Shown here piece after piece: positions 27,157 through 38,300 of a stretch of 64,000 nt of DNA. The DNA is taken from the NCBI RefSeq assembly GCF_011045115.1, contig NZ_JAAKZG010000001.1, positions 124,001-188,000 on the forward strand, read 5' to 3'. The stretch is from Mesorhizobium zhangyense (GTDB lineage: Bacteria > Pseudomonadota > Alphaproteobacteria > Rhizobiales > Rhizobiaceae). Both the position numbers and the translations under genes were made by a program. How positions within the stretch are numbered: position 1 is the stretch's first letter; each line of letters begins with the position of its first letter. The notes under the pieces were generated by a model, which was given only the letters and a program-made list of their open reading frames with translations, ran no database searches and was not told the origin of the DNA.

Positions 27157-28110
27157 GACCTCAGAGCCCCGGTAAATCAGTCCGGGCGCACGGTCGCGTG
27201 CCAGAAGCAGGGGGCCGTCGAGATCGACGAAGTCTGCGCCCTGCGCCAGAAGTACTGCCGGCGCCATTGCCAGAGACGTGCCGACCATGCAGCCGACCAT
27301 GATGGAAAATCCCAAGTCTTTGGCGCGGTCGCGTAGCGTCAATGCGGCGGTCAGGCCGCCGGCCTTGTCCAGCTTTATGTTGATCGCGTCGTAGAGGCCG
27401 GCGAGTTTTTCGAGATCGTCGGCGCCGTGCACGCTTTCGTCGGCGCATAGCGGGACGAGATGAGGAACGTGGCGCAAGATGGCGTCCTTGCCCACCGGTA
27501 ATGGCTGTTCGATCAATGCGATGCCGAGTTCGGCTGCTGCGGCGAGGTTTTCGCGGATGTTTTCGTCCGTCCAGCCTTCGTTGGCATCAAGGATGATTCG
27601 GCTGTTGGGCGCTGCTTCGGTGACGGCGCGAATACGGGCGATGTCGTTGTTGCCGCCGATCTTGACCTTCAGCAGCGGCCGATCCGCGTTCTCGCGCGCC
27701 TGCGCCGCCATGGCTTCGGGCGTTCCGAGAGACAATGTGTAGGCCGTTTCGAGCGATGTCGGCGGCGTCTGCGAAAGATCTCGCCAGACGGGGTTGCCCG
27801 ATTTCTTGGCCTCCAGGTCCCACAGGGCGCAATCCACGGCGTTGCGGGCCGCCCCGGCCGGCATAGCGCCGATAAGTGCCTTGCGATCCATGCCCGCCGC
27901 TATTGCGGGCGCGATTGCCTCAATAGCATCACGAACGCCCTCCATGGTCTCGCCATAACGCTTGTAGGGAACGCATTCGCCCCGCCCGAGGAAATTGCCA
28001 TCCGATATCGTGCAGACGATGACTTCCGCTTCGGTCTTCGAGCCGCGGGAGATCGTGAAGGTGCCGGCGATCGGAAATCGCTCGGCATTGACTGAAAGGA
28101 CACGCGCCAT
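27127..28110 (-). CDS. dgcA: N-acetyl-D-glutamate racemase / dipeptide epimerase (enolase superfamily)
   Basis: A 327-residue muconate-lactonizing-type enolase with the catalytic layout of dipeptide epimerases: LLKVKIGG (base Lys), LDANEGW, IEQPL and CADES (metal ligands Asp, Glu, Asp) and IKLDKAGG (second Lys). In rhizobia this subgroup is annotated as DgcA, which racemises N-acetyl-D-glutamate in D-glutamate catabolism; L-Ala-D/L-Glu epimerase is the older reading. ATG 28110 gives the normal N-terminus (MARVLSVNAERF). No dgcN neighbour is visible in the window. Confidence 0.82.
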   Translation of the reverse strand: MARVLSVNAERFPIAGTFTISRGSKTEAEVIVCTISDGNFLGRGECVPYKRYGETMEGVRDAIEAIAPAIAAGMDRKALIGAMPAGAARNAVDCALWDLEAKKSGNPVWRDLSQTPPTSLETAYTLSLGTPEAMAAQARENADRPLLKVKIGGNNDIARIRAVTEAAPNSRIILDANEGWTDENIRENLAAAAELGIALIEQPLPVGKDAILRHVPHLVPLCADESVHGADDLEKLAGLYDAINIKLDKAGGLTAALTLRDRAKDLGFSIMVGCMVGTSLAMAPAVLLAQGADFVDLDGPLLLARDRAPGLIYRGSEVSPPDAALWG

Positions 28111-28188
28111 ATTTTTCTTCTCCGCCAGTCGATGCAGCACGGCCCGAGAAAGTGACAGACCCTGAATGACGGGATAAGACAGGCCGCA

Positions 28189-29364
28189 ATGTTGTTCAAT
28201 GGCGGCAAGGAAACGAGCGCGACAGAAGAGGCCGGTCCCCGCATCACGGAGACGGGGAAAGGCGGCGCATTGTCTTATGCTCTGTCCGGAGCCTGGACGA
28301 CGCGCACCGTCGCTTTGATAGATGCCGATGTGCGAAAGATCGAAGCCCGGAAGGGCGCGGGCGCAATGACGCTCGATCTTTCCGGCATCGAGAGGATCGA
28401 TACCGCCGGTGCCTGGCTGGTCGACCGGCTGATGAGATCGGCCGAATCGCAAGGCACAAGCGCGAATCTGGAAGGCCAGAGCGAAGTCGCTTCCATCTTG
28501 CTCGAGGCAATACGCGAGGCTTCCGACAAGGCCGGTGACGACGCCGTAGAAACCCGTCCGAACTTCATCATCACGATACTCGAAAACATCGGCCGTGGCG
28601 TCTACGCGATGCGGGACGATTTCCTGGCTTCGATGAGTATTCTCGGCTCGACGATCCGCGGTGCCCAGATGAAGCTCGGTCGTGGGCATGGCGTCAATCT
28701 GGCGGCGATCTTCAACCAGATCGACCGCATGGGCGTCGGCGCGATCCCCGTCGTGGTGCTGATGTCGGCAATCGTCGGGGCAATCGTCGCCCAGCAGGGC
28801 GCGTTCCAGCTTCGCTATTTCGGCGCCGACATCTTCGTCGTCGATCTCGTCGGCATCCTGGTCTTGCGCGAACTGGGCGTGCTGATGACGGCGATCATGG
28901 TCGCCGGCCGCTCCGGCAGCGCGATTACCGCCGAAATCGGCTCCATGAAGATGCGCGAGGAAGTGGACGCGCTGAAGGTGATCGGCCTCAATCCGGTCGG
29001 CGTCCTGGTGTTTCCGCGTCTCGTCGCGCTCGTGATCGCCTTGCCGTGCCTGACGATCGCCGCGAATTTCGCAGCACTCGGCGGTGCCATCCTGGTTTCC
29101 TGGCTCTATTCCGACATCGCGCCGGCTGCGTTCATCGACCGCCTGCGTCTCAGCATCGACCTCAGCACCATTTTTGCCGGACTGATCAAGGCGCCGTTCA
29201 TGGCGATGATCATTGGCATCCTCGCTTCGGTCGAAGGCCTGAAAGTCGGCGGCAGCGCCGAATCGCTCGGCCAGCACGTCACCGCGTCGGTGGTGAAATC
29301 CATCTTCATCGTGGTCATTCTCGATGGGATGTTCGCGATTTTCTTTGCGGCCATCGATTTCTAG
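28189..29364 (+). CDS. mlaE: MlaE-type permease with fused N-terminal STAS domain
   Basis: A 391-residue inner-membrane protein. Residues about 25-115 form a STAS domain (LDLSGIERIDTAGAWL), which in E. coli is the separate MlaB; residues about 140-391 are the MlaE/YrbE permease with its conserved motifs (VGAIVAQQGAFQLRYFG, ELGVLMTAIMVAGRSGSA) and five to six helices. It forms the membrane channel of an MCE lipid transporter. It is the first gene of a four-gene operon; MlaF starts within 10 bases of its stop. Confidence 0.92.
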   Translation: MLFNGGKETSATEEAGPRITETGKGGALSYALSGAWTTRTVALIDADVRKIEARKGAGAMTLDLSGIERIDTAGAWLVDRLMRSAESQGTSANLEGQSEVASILLEAIREASDKAGDDAVETRPNFIITILENIGRGVYAMRDDFLASMSILGSTIRGAQMKLGRGHGVNLAAIFNQIDRMGVGAIPVVVLMSAIVGAIVAQQGAFQLRYFGADIFVVDLVGILVLRELGVLMTAIMVAGRSGSAITAEIGSMKMREEVDALKVIGLNPVGVLVFPRLVALVIALPCLTIAANFAALGGAILVSWLYSDIAPAAFIDRLRLSIDLSTIFAGLIKAPFMAMIIGILASVEGLKVGGSAESLGQHVTASVVKSIFIVVILDGMFAIFFAAIDF

Positions 29365-29372
29365 GGATGGCG

Positions 29373-30191
29373 ATGAGCAGCAAAAACTCGATCAGGGAGA
29401 ACGGGGAGGCTGCGGCGCGGACCGACGATATCGTGCTGTCGGCCCGCGACATCACCGTCGGCTTCGGCGACAAGATCGTGCTGGAAAATCTGTCGCTCGA
29501 CATAAGGCGCGGCGAGATTCTCGGCTTTGTCGGCGCTTCCGGCGCGGGCAAGTCGGTTCTGCTGCGCACCGTGCTCGGGCTGAACCAGAAGCGCTCCGGA
29601 ACGATCAAGCTTTTTGGCGTCGACGTCGACAAGGCAAGCGATGCCGATCGCCTGAAGCTGGACATGCGCATGGGCGTCTTGTTCCAGCAAGGTGCGCTGT
29701 TTTCGGCGCTTACGGTGCTGGAAAACGTCCAGGTGCCGATGCGCGAATATCTCGACCTGCCGAAGCGGCTGATGGACGAGCTGGCGCTGCTCAAGATCGA
29801 GCTTGTCGGCCTGCCGCGCGATGCTGCCGGCAAGTTTCCGTCCGAGCTTTCAGGCGGCATGATCAAACGCGCAGCACTCGCCCGCGCGCTCGCTCTGGAC
29901 CCGGATCTGGTCTTCCTTGATGAGCCGACCTCCGGGCTCGATCCGATAGGTGCTGCCGATTTCGACGAACTCGTCGCCAAATTGCGCGACACGATGGGCC
30001 TGACCGTCTACATGGTGACCCACGATCTCGACAGCCTGTTTGCAGTGTGTGACCGAATTGCCGTACTCGGCAAGAAAAGGGTTCTGGTGGAAGGCACGAT
30101 CCAGAACATGCTTGAAAGCGACGAGCCGTGGGTCAAGTCTTACTTTCGAGGCAAGCGCGCACGGCAGATCGATATGGCTGCAAGGGCATAA
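29373..30191 (+). CDS. mlaF: MCE/Mla ABC transporter ATP-binding protein
   Basis: A 272-residue cytoplasmic ATPase with Walker A GASGAGKS, signature LSGGMIKRAALARAL and Walker B VFLDEPTSGLDP. It powers phospholipid movement with MlaE and MlaD. Two in-frame ATGs exist (29367, 29373); the AGGG at 29363-29366 is correctly spaced only for 29373. The operon position directly after mlaE supports the role. Confidence 0.93.
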   Translation: MSSKNSIRENGEAAARTDDIVLSARDITVGFGDKIVLENLSLDIRRGEILGFVGASGAGKSVLLRTVLGLNQKRSGTIKLFGVDVDKASDADRLKLDMRMGVLFQQGALFSALTVLENVQVPMREYLDLPKRLMDELALLKIELVGLPRDAAGKFPSELSGGMIKRAALARALALDPDLVFLDEPTSGLDPIGAADFDELVAKLRDTMGLTVYMVTHDLDSLFAVCDRIAVLGKKRVLVEGTIQNMLESDEPWVKSYFRGKRARQIDMAARA

Positions 30192-30205
30192 AGTAAAAGG
30201 CGGGA

Positions 30206-31579
30206 ATGGAAACCAGAGCCAACTACGTCGTCGTCGGAATTTTCACGCTCGTTGCGGTGCTCGCGGCCTTCGCATTCGTCTACTGGACGGCGGCGGTCGG
30301 CGATCGCGGCGAGACGTCGATGCTGCGCGTGCGCATTCCGGGTTCGGCTTCGGGGCTCGGCCGCGGAAGCCAGGTCCTGTTCAACGGTGTGAAAGTCGGC
30401 GACGTGCGGCGGGTGTTTCTCGATGTCGATAATCCCACTGTCGCCATTGCCGATACCGAGATCGATCGTGCGACCCCGATCACGAAATCGACGCAGGCCG
30501 ATATCGGTCTTGCCGGCTTGACCGGCCAGGCCAATATCGAGCTGAAGGGAGCGGACAAAACGGAGGCCAATCTGCTCGACGAGGCTGAAGCCTCTGGAAA
30601 GATGGCCGAAATCACCGCCAATCCTTCTGCGGTAACCAATCTGCTTCAGACGGCGCAGGATATCTTCAAGCGCGCCGATAATGTGCTGTCTCAGCTTGAA
30701 GGCTTCACCAGCGACGTGCGTGGTCCGTTGACCGATACGGTGAAAAACGCGCAGAAATTCTCGGATGCGCTCGGGCGCAATGCCGATGGGGTCGACAAGT
30801 TTCTCGACAGCGTTTCCAAGCTTTCGGAAGAACTGGCCGGCGTTTCGGGCAAGCTGGACGGTACGCTCAAGGCTGCCGAAGACATCCTGAAAGCCGTCGA
30901 CAAGGATAAAATTTCCTCGATCGTCGCCAATGTCGACACCTTCACCAAGAGCCTGAGCGAGAACAGCAAGCAGTTCGACAAGATCATCGCCGGCGTCGAC
31001 ACTGCGGTCGCGTCGATCAACGATTTCGCGCAGAAGACCAGCGGCACGGTGGGCAAGGTCGACAAGATTCTGGAGGGCGTCGACCCGGCAACCGTACGCT
31101 CGGCACTCGGCAATATCGAGATGGCCAGCCGCGATGCGAAGACCGCGGCGGCGGACGTGTCGAAGGTGACCGAGAGGTTCAGCCGTCGCACCGACGATAT
31201 CGACCAGATGATCAGCGATGCCGGGCAACTGACACAGCGCCTGAACGCCGCCTCCGTGCGCATTGACGGCGTCCTGGCCAAGGTCGACAGCCTGTTGGGC
31301 TCGGGGGAAGCGGAGGGCGTGATGACCCAGGCAAGCGAGACGCTGAAATCCTTCCGCCAGGTTGCCGACACGCTGAATGCACGCCTTGGCGTCATCACCG
31401 AAGGGCTCGCACGGTTCTCGGGGCAGGGATTGCGTGACGTCGATTCGCTGGTGCGCGATAGCCGCCGCTCCATCAATCGAATCGAACAGGCCATTACCGA
31501 TCTGGAAAAGAATCCGCAGCGGATCATTACCGGTGGCGACGGAGCGGTCCGTCAGTATGACGGGCGGACACGGCGTTGA
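30206..31579 (+). CDS. mlaD: MlaD family MCE-domain protein with long helical C-terminus
   Basis: A 457-residue protein with an N-terminal transmembrane anchor (about 7-29), one MCE domain (about 35-115: GLGRGSQVLFNGVKVG, LAGLTGQANIELKG) and a long helical tail (about 130-430) with repeated TVDKI/LDKVD-like segments. E. coli MlaD is 183 residues, so the tail is much longer, as in PqiB/YebT-like bridges that span the periplasm. A periplasmic lipid conduit or a tethered hexamer is the family-based inference. Confidence 0.88.
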   Translation: METRANYVVVGIFTLVAVLAAFAFVYWTAAVGDRGETSMLRVRIPGSASGLGRGSQVLFNGVKVGDVRRVFLDVDNPTVAIADTEIDRATPITKSTQADIGLAGLTGQANIELKGADKTEANLLDEAEASGKMAEITANPSAVTNLLQTAQDIFKRADNVLSQLEGFTSDVRGPLTDTVKNAQKFSDALGRNADGVDKFLDSVSKLSEELAGVSGKLDGTLKAAEDILKAVDKDKISSIVANVDTFTKSLSENSKQFDKIIAGVDTAVASINDFAQKTSGTVGKVDKILEGVDPATVRSALGNIEMASRDAKTAAADVSKVTERFSRRTDDIDQMISDAGQLTQRLNAASVRIDGVLAKVDSLLGSGEAEGVMTQASETLKSFRQVADTLNARLGVITEGLARFSGQGLRDVDSLVRDSRRSINRIEQAITDLEKNPQRIITGGDGAVRQYDGRTRR

Positions 31580-31671
31580 GTTCGGCGAGCGTATGTGATG
31601 AAACAGTTCGCCGAAGGGAAGAAATCCGCCGGTCACGGCAAGGGTTGGGGAAATTTCGGACAGGATCTGCC

Positions 31672-32271
31672 GTGAAGACAGTTAAGCTGATGTCTGGTGC
31701 TGCCATTATCGCTGCCGCACTTTCGGGGTGCGCGCTCCTGCCCGGAGGCGGCCCTGCGCCGCTCGATACTTATGAGTTGTCCGCACCTGCCAGCCAGGCG
31801 CAGAAAACGCGCAACCGGACCCAGATACTGATCGCAGAGCCGTCGGCCCTGAAGGCGCTGGATGGCGAAAACATCGTCATAAAGCCGGCTCCCGGCGTCA
31901 TCCAGTTTCTGAAAGGCGCCCAATGGGCCGATCGGTTGCCGAAGATCGTGCAGGCCCGCCTTGCCGAGACATTTCAGCGTTCAGGCAGCTTTGCCGGTGT
32001 CGGATTGCCGGGCGAGGGACTGGCGATCGACTATCAGGTCATCGCCGAGGTTCGCGCCTTCGAAGTGCGTGTCGACGGCGGATCGCATGCCGAGGTCGAG
32101 CTTTTCGTGCGCCTGCTCAACGACCGCAACGGCACCGTACGGGCTTCGAGGATCTTTGAAGCCAGCGTGCCGGTTTCGGGCAATGGCAACGATGCCTATG
32201 TCCGAGCCTTGAACAGCGCGTTCGGGCAGGCCGCGACCGACGTCGTCACATGGACCGATTCCGTGATCTGA
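31672..32271 (+). CDS. ABC-type transport auxiliary lipoprotein (PqiC/ABC_trans_aux)
   Basis: A 199-residue lipoprotein translated from GTG 31672, with AGGA 6-7 bases before it. The lipobox LSGC puts the lipidated Cys at residue 20. The rest matches the ABC_trans_aux domain found with MCE operons, where it presumably docks the bridge at the outer membrane, replacing MlaA/MlaC functions. It closes the operon before a strong terminator. Confidence 0.86.
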   Translation: MKTVKLMSGAAIIAAALSGCALLPGGGPAPLDTYELSAPASQAQKTRNRTQILIAEPSALKALDGENIVIKPAPGVIQFLKGAQWADRLPKIVQARLAETFQRSGSFAGVGLPGEGLAIDYQVIAEVRAFEVRVDGGSHAEVELFVRLLNDRNGTVRASRIFEASVPVSGNGNDAYVRALNSAFGQAATDVVTWTDSVI

Positions 32272-32302
32272 TCGCCGGTAGCCGGCTGTCTCAGGACAAA
32301 TA

Positions 32303-32329
32303 AAAAGGGCGGGAAATTCCCGCCCTTTT
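32303..32329. terminator. Bidirectional intrinsic terminator
   Basis: AAAAGGGCGGGAA and TTCCCGCCCTTTT form a 13-bp perfect inverted repeat, giving a T-run on either strand. It sits between the convergent lipoprotein and GPR genes and can stop both. Confidence 0.9.
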
Positions 32330-32352
32330 GTTTGTCTGGATGCCTCTGCGGT

Positions 32353-35300
32353 TTAGCGCAGCCGCCCGCCTGCGTGAGCAAGCATGGTGTAGACCTTGCC
32401 GGTATCCGAAGACAGGTAGGTCTGGGCCATAACGTTGTCGCGATCGTTGCGTGAAACGTCCTTCAGCAACTTTTCGAAATCGTCGCAGTAACGGTCGACA
32501 GCGGCACGGAACTCGGCGTCGGCCTGATATTTGCGGCGGATTTCGTCAAAGGTCTGCTGGCCCTTGAGCGTGTAGAGACGGCGCGTGAACACGTCGCGCT
32601 CGCCGCGCCTGTAGCGATCCCACAACTCGATCGACGCTTCATGATCGATTGCTCGCGCGATGTCGACCGAGAGCGAGTTCAGCGATTCGACCACATGTGC
32701 CGCCGAACGCGGGCTTGCTGCCGGGCGTGAGGCATTTGCAGCGGCTTCAGGGTGGGCCTCTTCACGCGACGCACCGCTCAGCAAGTCACGGACCCAGCCG
32801 CCGGGTTGCGCCCGCGAATTGCCCTCACGCGGACGCGGGGCCGGATCAGGCGTACGTTCCATCTCCAGCGTGCCGCGCAGCGGCAGGTGTGGCACGGGAG
32901 GCTGCGGTGCAGCTGGTGCCTGCGGGGTTGGAGCAGGAGCACGACGCTGCGGCTCCGGCGCACGTGCCTGTGGCGCAGCCGCCGGGCGCTGTGCTGAACG
33001 GTCGGAAACGTCGACGGTGCGACCGGACTTCGCAACGATCTCGGAGAGTTCCTTGAGGGCGTTGATCTGCTCGGTAACGGCGCGGCGCATGGCGGTGGTG
33101 GACTGCTTTGCTTCCTCGGGCATGTCGAGCACGCCCTTCTTGAGTTCGGCGCGGGTGTCGTCGAGTTCGCTCTTGATGGAGCTGGCCGTACGGCGCATGT
33201 CCTCGGTGGCGTCGGCGAAGCGCTTGGTCGCCGATTCCACCACGTCCGATATCGCGATGCGGATCTTGTCTGTCGAGGCGAGGGTGCGATCCTCGGCCTT
33301 GTCCAGTGCCTTGCCGACGAGATCCTCGAAGGAGCGCATGATACGCTCGAGGTCTTCCGACTTCTTGACCAGACCGACCGCCAGATCCTCCAGCGACGAC
33401 TGGCGTTCGAGCGTGTGCTCGAGATTGCTCTGGGCCGAGCTCAGCAGTTCCGACGCACTCGTCAGCAGACGGCTGTGCTCGTCGAAGCGCGTGGCGATGG
33501 AGGCCACCTCCTTGAGCGTGTTGGACGACAGCTCGGTGAGGCGGGTGGTGTTGGAATCCACCAGCCGTGCCGAGCTTGCGAAGGTCTGAGCCGCCTTTTC
33601 AGTGGTCGCGGCGAAGCTCTGCGTGCTGCCGGCCAGACGATTATCGACATTGGCGAGGTTCGACGCCGCCTTTTCGATAAGGTCGTTGAGCTGCGAACTG
33701 GACGCTCCAAGCCGGACGATAAGATCGGTGACGCCTTCCGACAGATTGTTGCGCGCGCCCTCGACCGCAGACAGGGTTTCTGCGGTGCGGTTGGCGAGCG
33801 CATTGACCAGCGCCGCGTTTTCGGAGCGGAGGCGGTCCGTTGCCTTCTGGGTGGCGAGTTCGAGGCTCTTTTGCAGTTCGTCGCCGCTTTCGGAGAAGCG
33901 TTCGACAAGCGGACGAGCGGTTTCGTCGAGGATCTTGGTGATCTCGGCGGAGCGCTCGGCAAGCATCGTGTTCAGTTCGCGGGTGTTGGCGCCGATGGTG
34001 CGTGCGGCGTCGTTCGTGCTTTGGCCGATATGCTGGCCGACCGCCGTGAAGGTCTCGGCGATGACATTGGCTCGGGAAACGAGCTGTGCCTCGGCCTGCG
34101 ATATCTGCTCGTTGAGCTTCTGGCCGACATTTTCGGCGCTCGACGCGAGCCGGATTTCGGCATTGGCAACATGCTCATCAACGCGCGCGGCGACGGCCTC
34201 GACACCAGACGCGAGGCGCTGATCCGCATTGGTGAGCGTCTCCTCGATCGAGCGTGCACGAGCGTCCAGTTCGACCGCAGTCTGCTTGGCCCGGTCAGCA
34301 ACACGCTGCTCGGTCTCTGCAAACACATTGGCGATCTCGGTCGCGTGCGTTCCGATCGCAGACGACGATTCGCTGAGCCGTGCGGCAAGACGCTCGTCAG
34401 CGGTGTCGAAGACACGTCCGATATCGGCAGCACGTCCGGCCAGTGTTTCGGCTGTCTCTCCGACGCGGGCGGCGAGGCGAGCATCTGCTTCCTCGAAGTT
34501 GCGCACGATCTCGATTGCGCGCGAACCAAGCGTGGTTGCGCCATCCGAGATGCGGGAGATGAACTGCTGGTCGGCTGCATCGAAGATACGGCCGAGTTCG
34601 GCAGCGCGCGCGGCAAGCGCATCGGCCGATTCACCGATGCGCATGCTGAGACGCTGGTCGGCATCGTCGAAGTTACGCAGGATGTCGCCGGCGCGAACCG
34701 CGAGCGAACTCGCGGTCTCGACAGCGCGAGCCACCAGCTTCTGGTCTGCGTCGTCGAAGGTCCTGACGATATCGCCTGCGCGGAGCGCCAGCGTGTCGGC
34801 GGTTTCTTCGGCGCGTGCGATCAGCGAAGACGACGTTTCCTGCGCACGGGCGGCGAGGCGGCCGTCGGCCTCCTCGAAGGCGCGGGTGATGTCGTCGGCG
34901 CGGGCAATCAGCGCCGCGGAGGTCTGCTCGGCACGATCCGCGATCTGGCGGTCGGCATCCGTGAAGGCCTTGCCGGCTTCCTCGTTCAGCGCGGCGGTGA
35001 CTTCGAGAACCTTCTCGCGCAGGGCGCCGGCAACGAAGACGGCGCTCTTTTCCAGCACGATACGGACATTGTCGATGCCGGTCGAAAGCGCGCGCTCCAT
35101 GGTACCGGTGCGTTCCTCGATGACGCCGGTCTGGCGGCGGAACGCTTCCTCGATCTTCTCGACGTCGGCGGAAAGGGCATCGGCGATGTCGGCGCGCTTG
35201 CCGGCAATCGTCTCGATGTGACCGGAAACGGCTTCGTCGATCTCCCTGCGGGTTTCGGCGAGCCTGTTCAGGTCGTCGTCAAGGGCGCGGGAAAGCATGT

Positions 35301-38300
35301 CCCGGCCTTCGGAGAGCTTGCCGATGTGGGCGGCGATGATGCCGTCCACGTCTGCGCGGCTGTCGGTGACTTTCTGCAGGTCGGCTTCAAGCGCCTGCGA
35401 AAGGATGTTGCGGCCTTCCGCAAGCTTCTCGACCTGTCCGGCAACGATGTTGTCGATGTTCGAGCGGCTGTCGGCGAGCTTCTGCAGATCGACTTCCAGG
35501 GCGCGGCGGAGAATGTCGCGGCCTTCGGCAAGCTTTTCCACCTGTCCGGCAACGAGGCCGTCGATGCCGGAGCGGCTTTCGGCGAGCTTCTGAAGATCCT
35601 CTTCCAGCGTGCGGGCCAGCATGGAGCGACCCTCGGCCAGGCGCTCGGTCTGGCTGGCAATGAGGTTTTCGATGCTCTCTATATCCTGCTCCAGGGCGCG
35701 GGTAAGCACGCTGCGGCCTTCGCCAAGCTTTTCAGCCTGTCCGGCGATGACGCCCTCGATGCTGGCCACATCGGCCTCAAGTGCGTTCGACAGGACCTTG
35801 CGGCCTTCCACGAGCTTTTCCACCTGCGCTGCGACGAGGCCCTCGATATTGGCCATATCCGCTTCCAGGGCGCGCGAGAGGATATCGCGGCCATGGGCAA
35901 GCTTCTCGACATGCGTCGAGACGATGCCGTCCAGCCCCGAGCGCGTCTCGGCGATCTTGTTGAGGTCGTCTTCGAGCGCAAGCGTCAACTGCTGACGGTG
36001 ATCGCTCATCTTGCCCGCATGCTGGGAGACCATGCGGTCGATGTTCGACAGATCGGCTTCCAGTGCGCGGCGGAGAATGTCGCGGCCTTCGGCCAGCTTT
36101 TCGACCTGTCCGGCGACCAGTCCGTCAATGCTTGAGCGGCTTTCGGCTAGCTTGTTGAGGTCGTCTTCCAGGGCACGTGTCAGGTTTGCGCGACCCTCAC
36201 CAAGCTTGTCTGCGTGCGCACCGACCATATCGCCGATGGTGGACAAGTCTTCCTGCAGCGCCCGCTTGAGGATATTGCGGCCCTCGGCCAGCTTCTCGAC
36301 CTGACCGGCGACCAGCCCGTCGATGCTGGAGCGGCTTTCGGCCAGCTTGTTGAGGTCGTCCTCGAGAGCCCGGGTCAGGCGCAGGCGGCCTTCGTCCAGT
36401 TTTTCGAGCTGCCCGTCGATCAGGTTGTCGACGGTCGAACGGCTGTCGGCGATCCTGTCCAGATCGGCTTCGAGGGCGCGGGAGAGAACGTCGCGGCCTT
36501 CTGCGAGTTTTTCGACCTGGCTTGCCACGAGACCGTCGATGCTCGAGCGGCTGTCGGCAAGCTTGGCAAGGTCGGCTTCCAGTGCACGCTTGAGAATATC
36601 GCGGCCTTCGGCCAGCTTTTCAACCTGGCCTGCGACCAGCCCATCGATGCCGGAGCGGCTCTCGGCGAGCTTGTTGAGGTCGTCTTCCAGGGCGCGGGTG
36701 AGGCGCAGGCGGCCTTCGTCGAGCTTTTTGAGCTGCCCGTCGATGAGGTTGTCGATGCTCGAACGGCTGTCGGCGATCTTGCCGAGATCGGTTTCGAGTG
36801 CGCGGGAGAGAATGTCGCGGCCCTCGGCGAGCTTCTCGACCTGGCTGGTGACCAGATTGTCGATGTTGCTGCGGCTTTCGGCAAGCTTGGCAAGGTCAGC
36901 TTCCAGCGCACGCTTGAGAATGTCGCGGCCCTCGGCCAGCTTTTCCACCTGGCCAGCGACCAGCCCGTCAATGCCGGAACGGCTCTCGGCGAGCTTGTTG
37001 AGGTCGTCTTCAAGCGCACGGGTGAGGCGCAGACGGCCTTCGTCGAGCTTTTCGAGCTGCCCGTCGATGAGATTGTCGATGCCCGAGCGGCTGTCGGCGA
37101 TTTTGCCCAGGTCCGTTTCCAGGGCGCGCGAAAGGATATCGCGGCCCTCGGCGAGCTTCTCGACCTGGCTGGTGACCAGATTGTCGATGGTGCTGCGGCT
37201 CTCGGCCAGCTTGCCGAGATCGGCTTCAAGCGCGCGCGAAAGAATGCTGCGGCCTTCGCTCAGCTTGCCGACGTGGCCAGCGACCATTTCGTCAATACCG
37301 GCGCGGGTTTGGGTGAGTTTTTGCGAATCTTCCATGAGCGCGCGGGTGAGGCTTGCACGGCCTTCAGCCAGCCGCTCCAGATGATCGCCGAGAGATGCGT
37401 CGATGGTCGCGCGGGATTCGTTGATCTTGCGCAGATCCTCATCGAGCGCCTGCGAGATCAGGGTGCGCCCTTCGGCCAGCTTCAGCACCTGGAGGCTGAC
37501 GGCCTCCTCGATGCCTGCGCGATTTTCCTCGAACTTGGACAGATCGCCACGAAGCGTTTCGGCTATCCGTTCGCCGCTTTCGGCAAACTTGCGCGACTGG
37601 TTCTCGACTGCTTCGTCAATGCTTTGACGTGCTTCGCCAAGCTTCTGGATGTCCGCGTCGAGCGCGTCCGAAACGACGTTGCGGGCCGACTCCAGCCGGT
37701 TTGCGAAATCGCCGGCGCGTGCTTCCAGCATGGAAGAGGTCGACATGACGATGTCGGCCATTTCGGAGCCGATCCGTGCGCGGCCTTCGTCGATGACGGT
37801 GGAGAGGCTCTGCTTGCCTTCCGAGAAGGTGTTGGCGATCTCGCGAGCGCGATCGACCAGCGTTTCGTTGATCTGGCGCGCGCGGGCTTCAAGCGCGGCA
37901 TTGAGCTTCTGCGTGCCGGTGTCGAGTGCTTCTGCGCGCGTCTGGAACTCGCTGATCAGGACCTGGCCGCGTTCGGCCAGCGTGCGCTCGATGCCCTGCA
38001 GGCTTGCCTCGAAGTCGGCATTCAGCGTGCGGGCAGCGCCGCCCAGCAGCGAAACCATGCCGGAGGTGCGGTCGTCCAGCAGATCCGAAAGCGAGCGCGT
38101 CATGTCGTCAGTGCTCTGGGTAAGCTTGGCGATGCGCGTGTCGAGAAGGCTGGCGAAAGCCTCGCCGGACGTGGTGATACGGTCGCCGATCGTGTCGAGG
38201 CGCTGGTCGATGGATTCGAAGATCGAAGCGCCGCTTTCGTTGATGCGATCGATCAGCGTGTCGCCGGAATTGTTGATCGTCATCGACAGCTTGGTCGAGG

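Noticed and set aside
27127-29277. A 716-codon minus-strand frame covering dgcA and the mlaE region
   Set aside because: The DgcA similarity begins at ATG 28110; the upstream part is opposite the mlaE reading frame.
35209-37479. CRISPR-like regular repeats
   Set aside because: The repeats are in-frame protein units of 108 or 87 bp without unique spacers, within one continuous coding gene.
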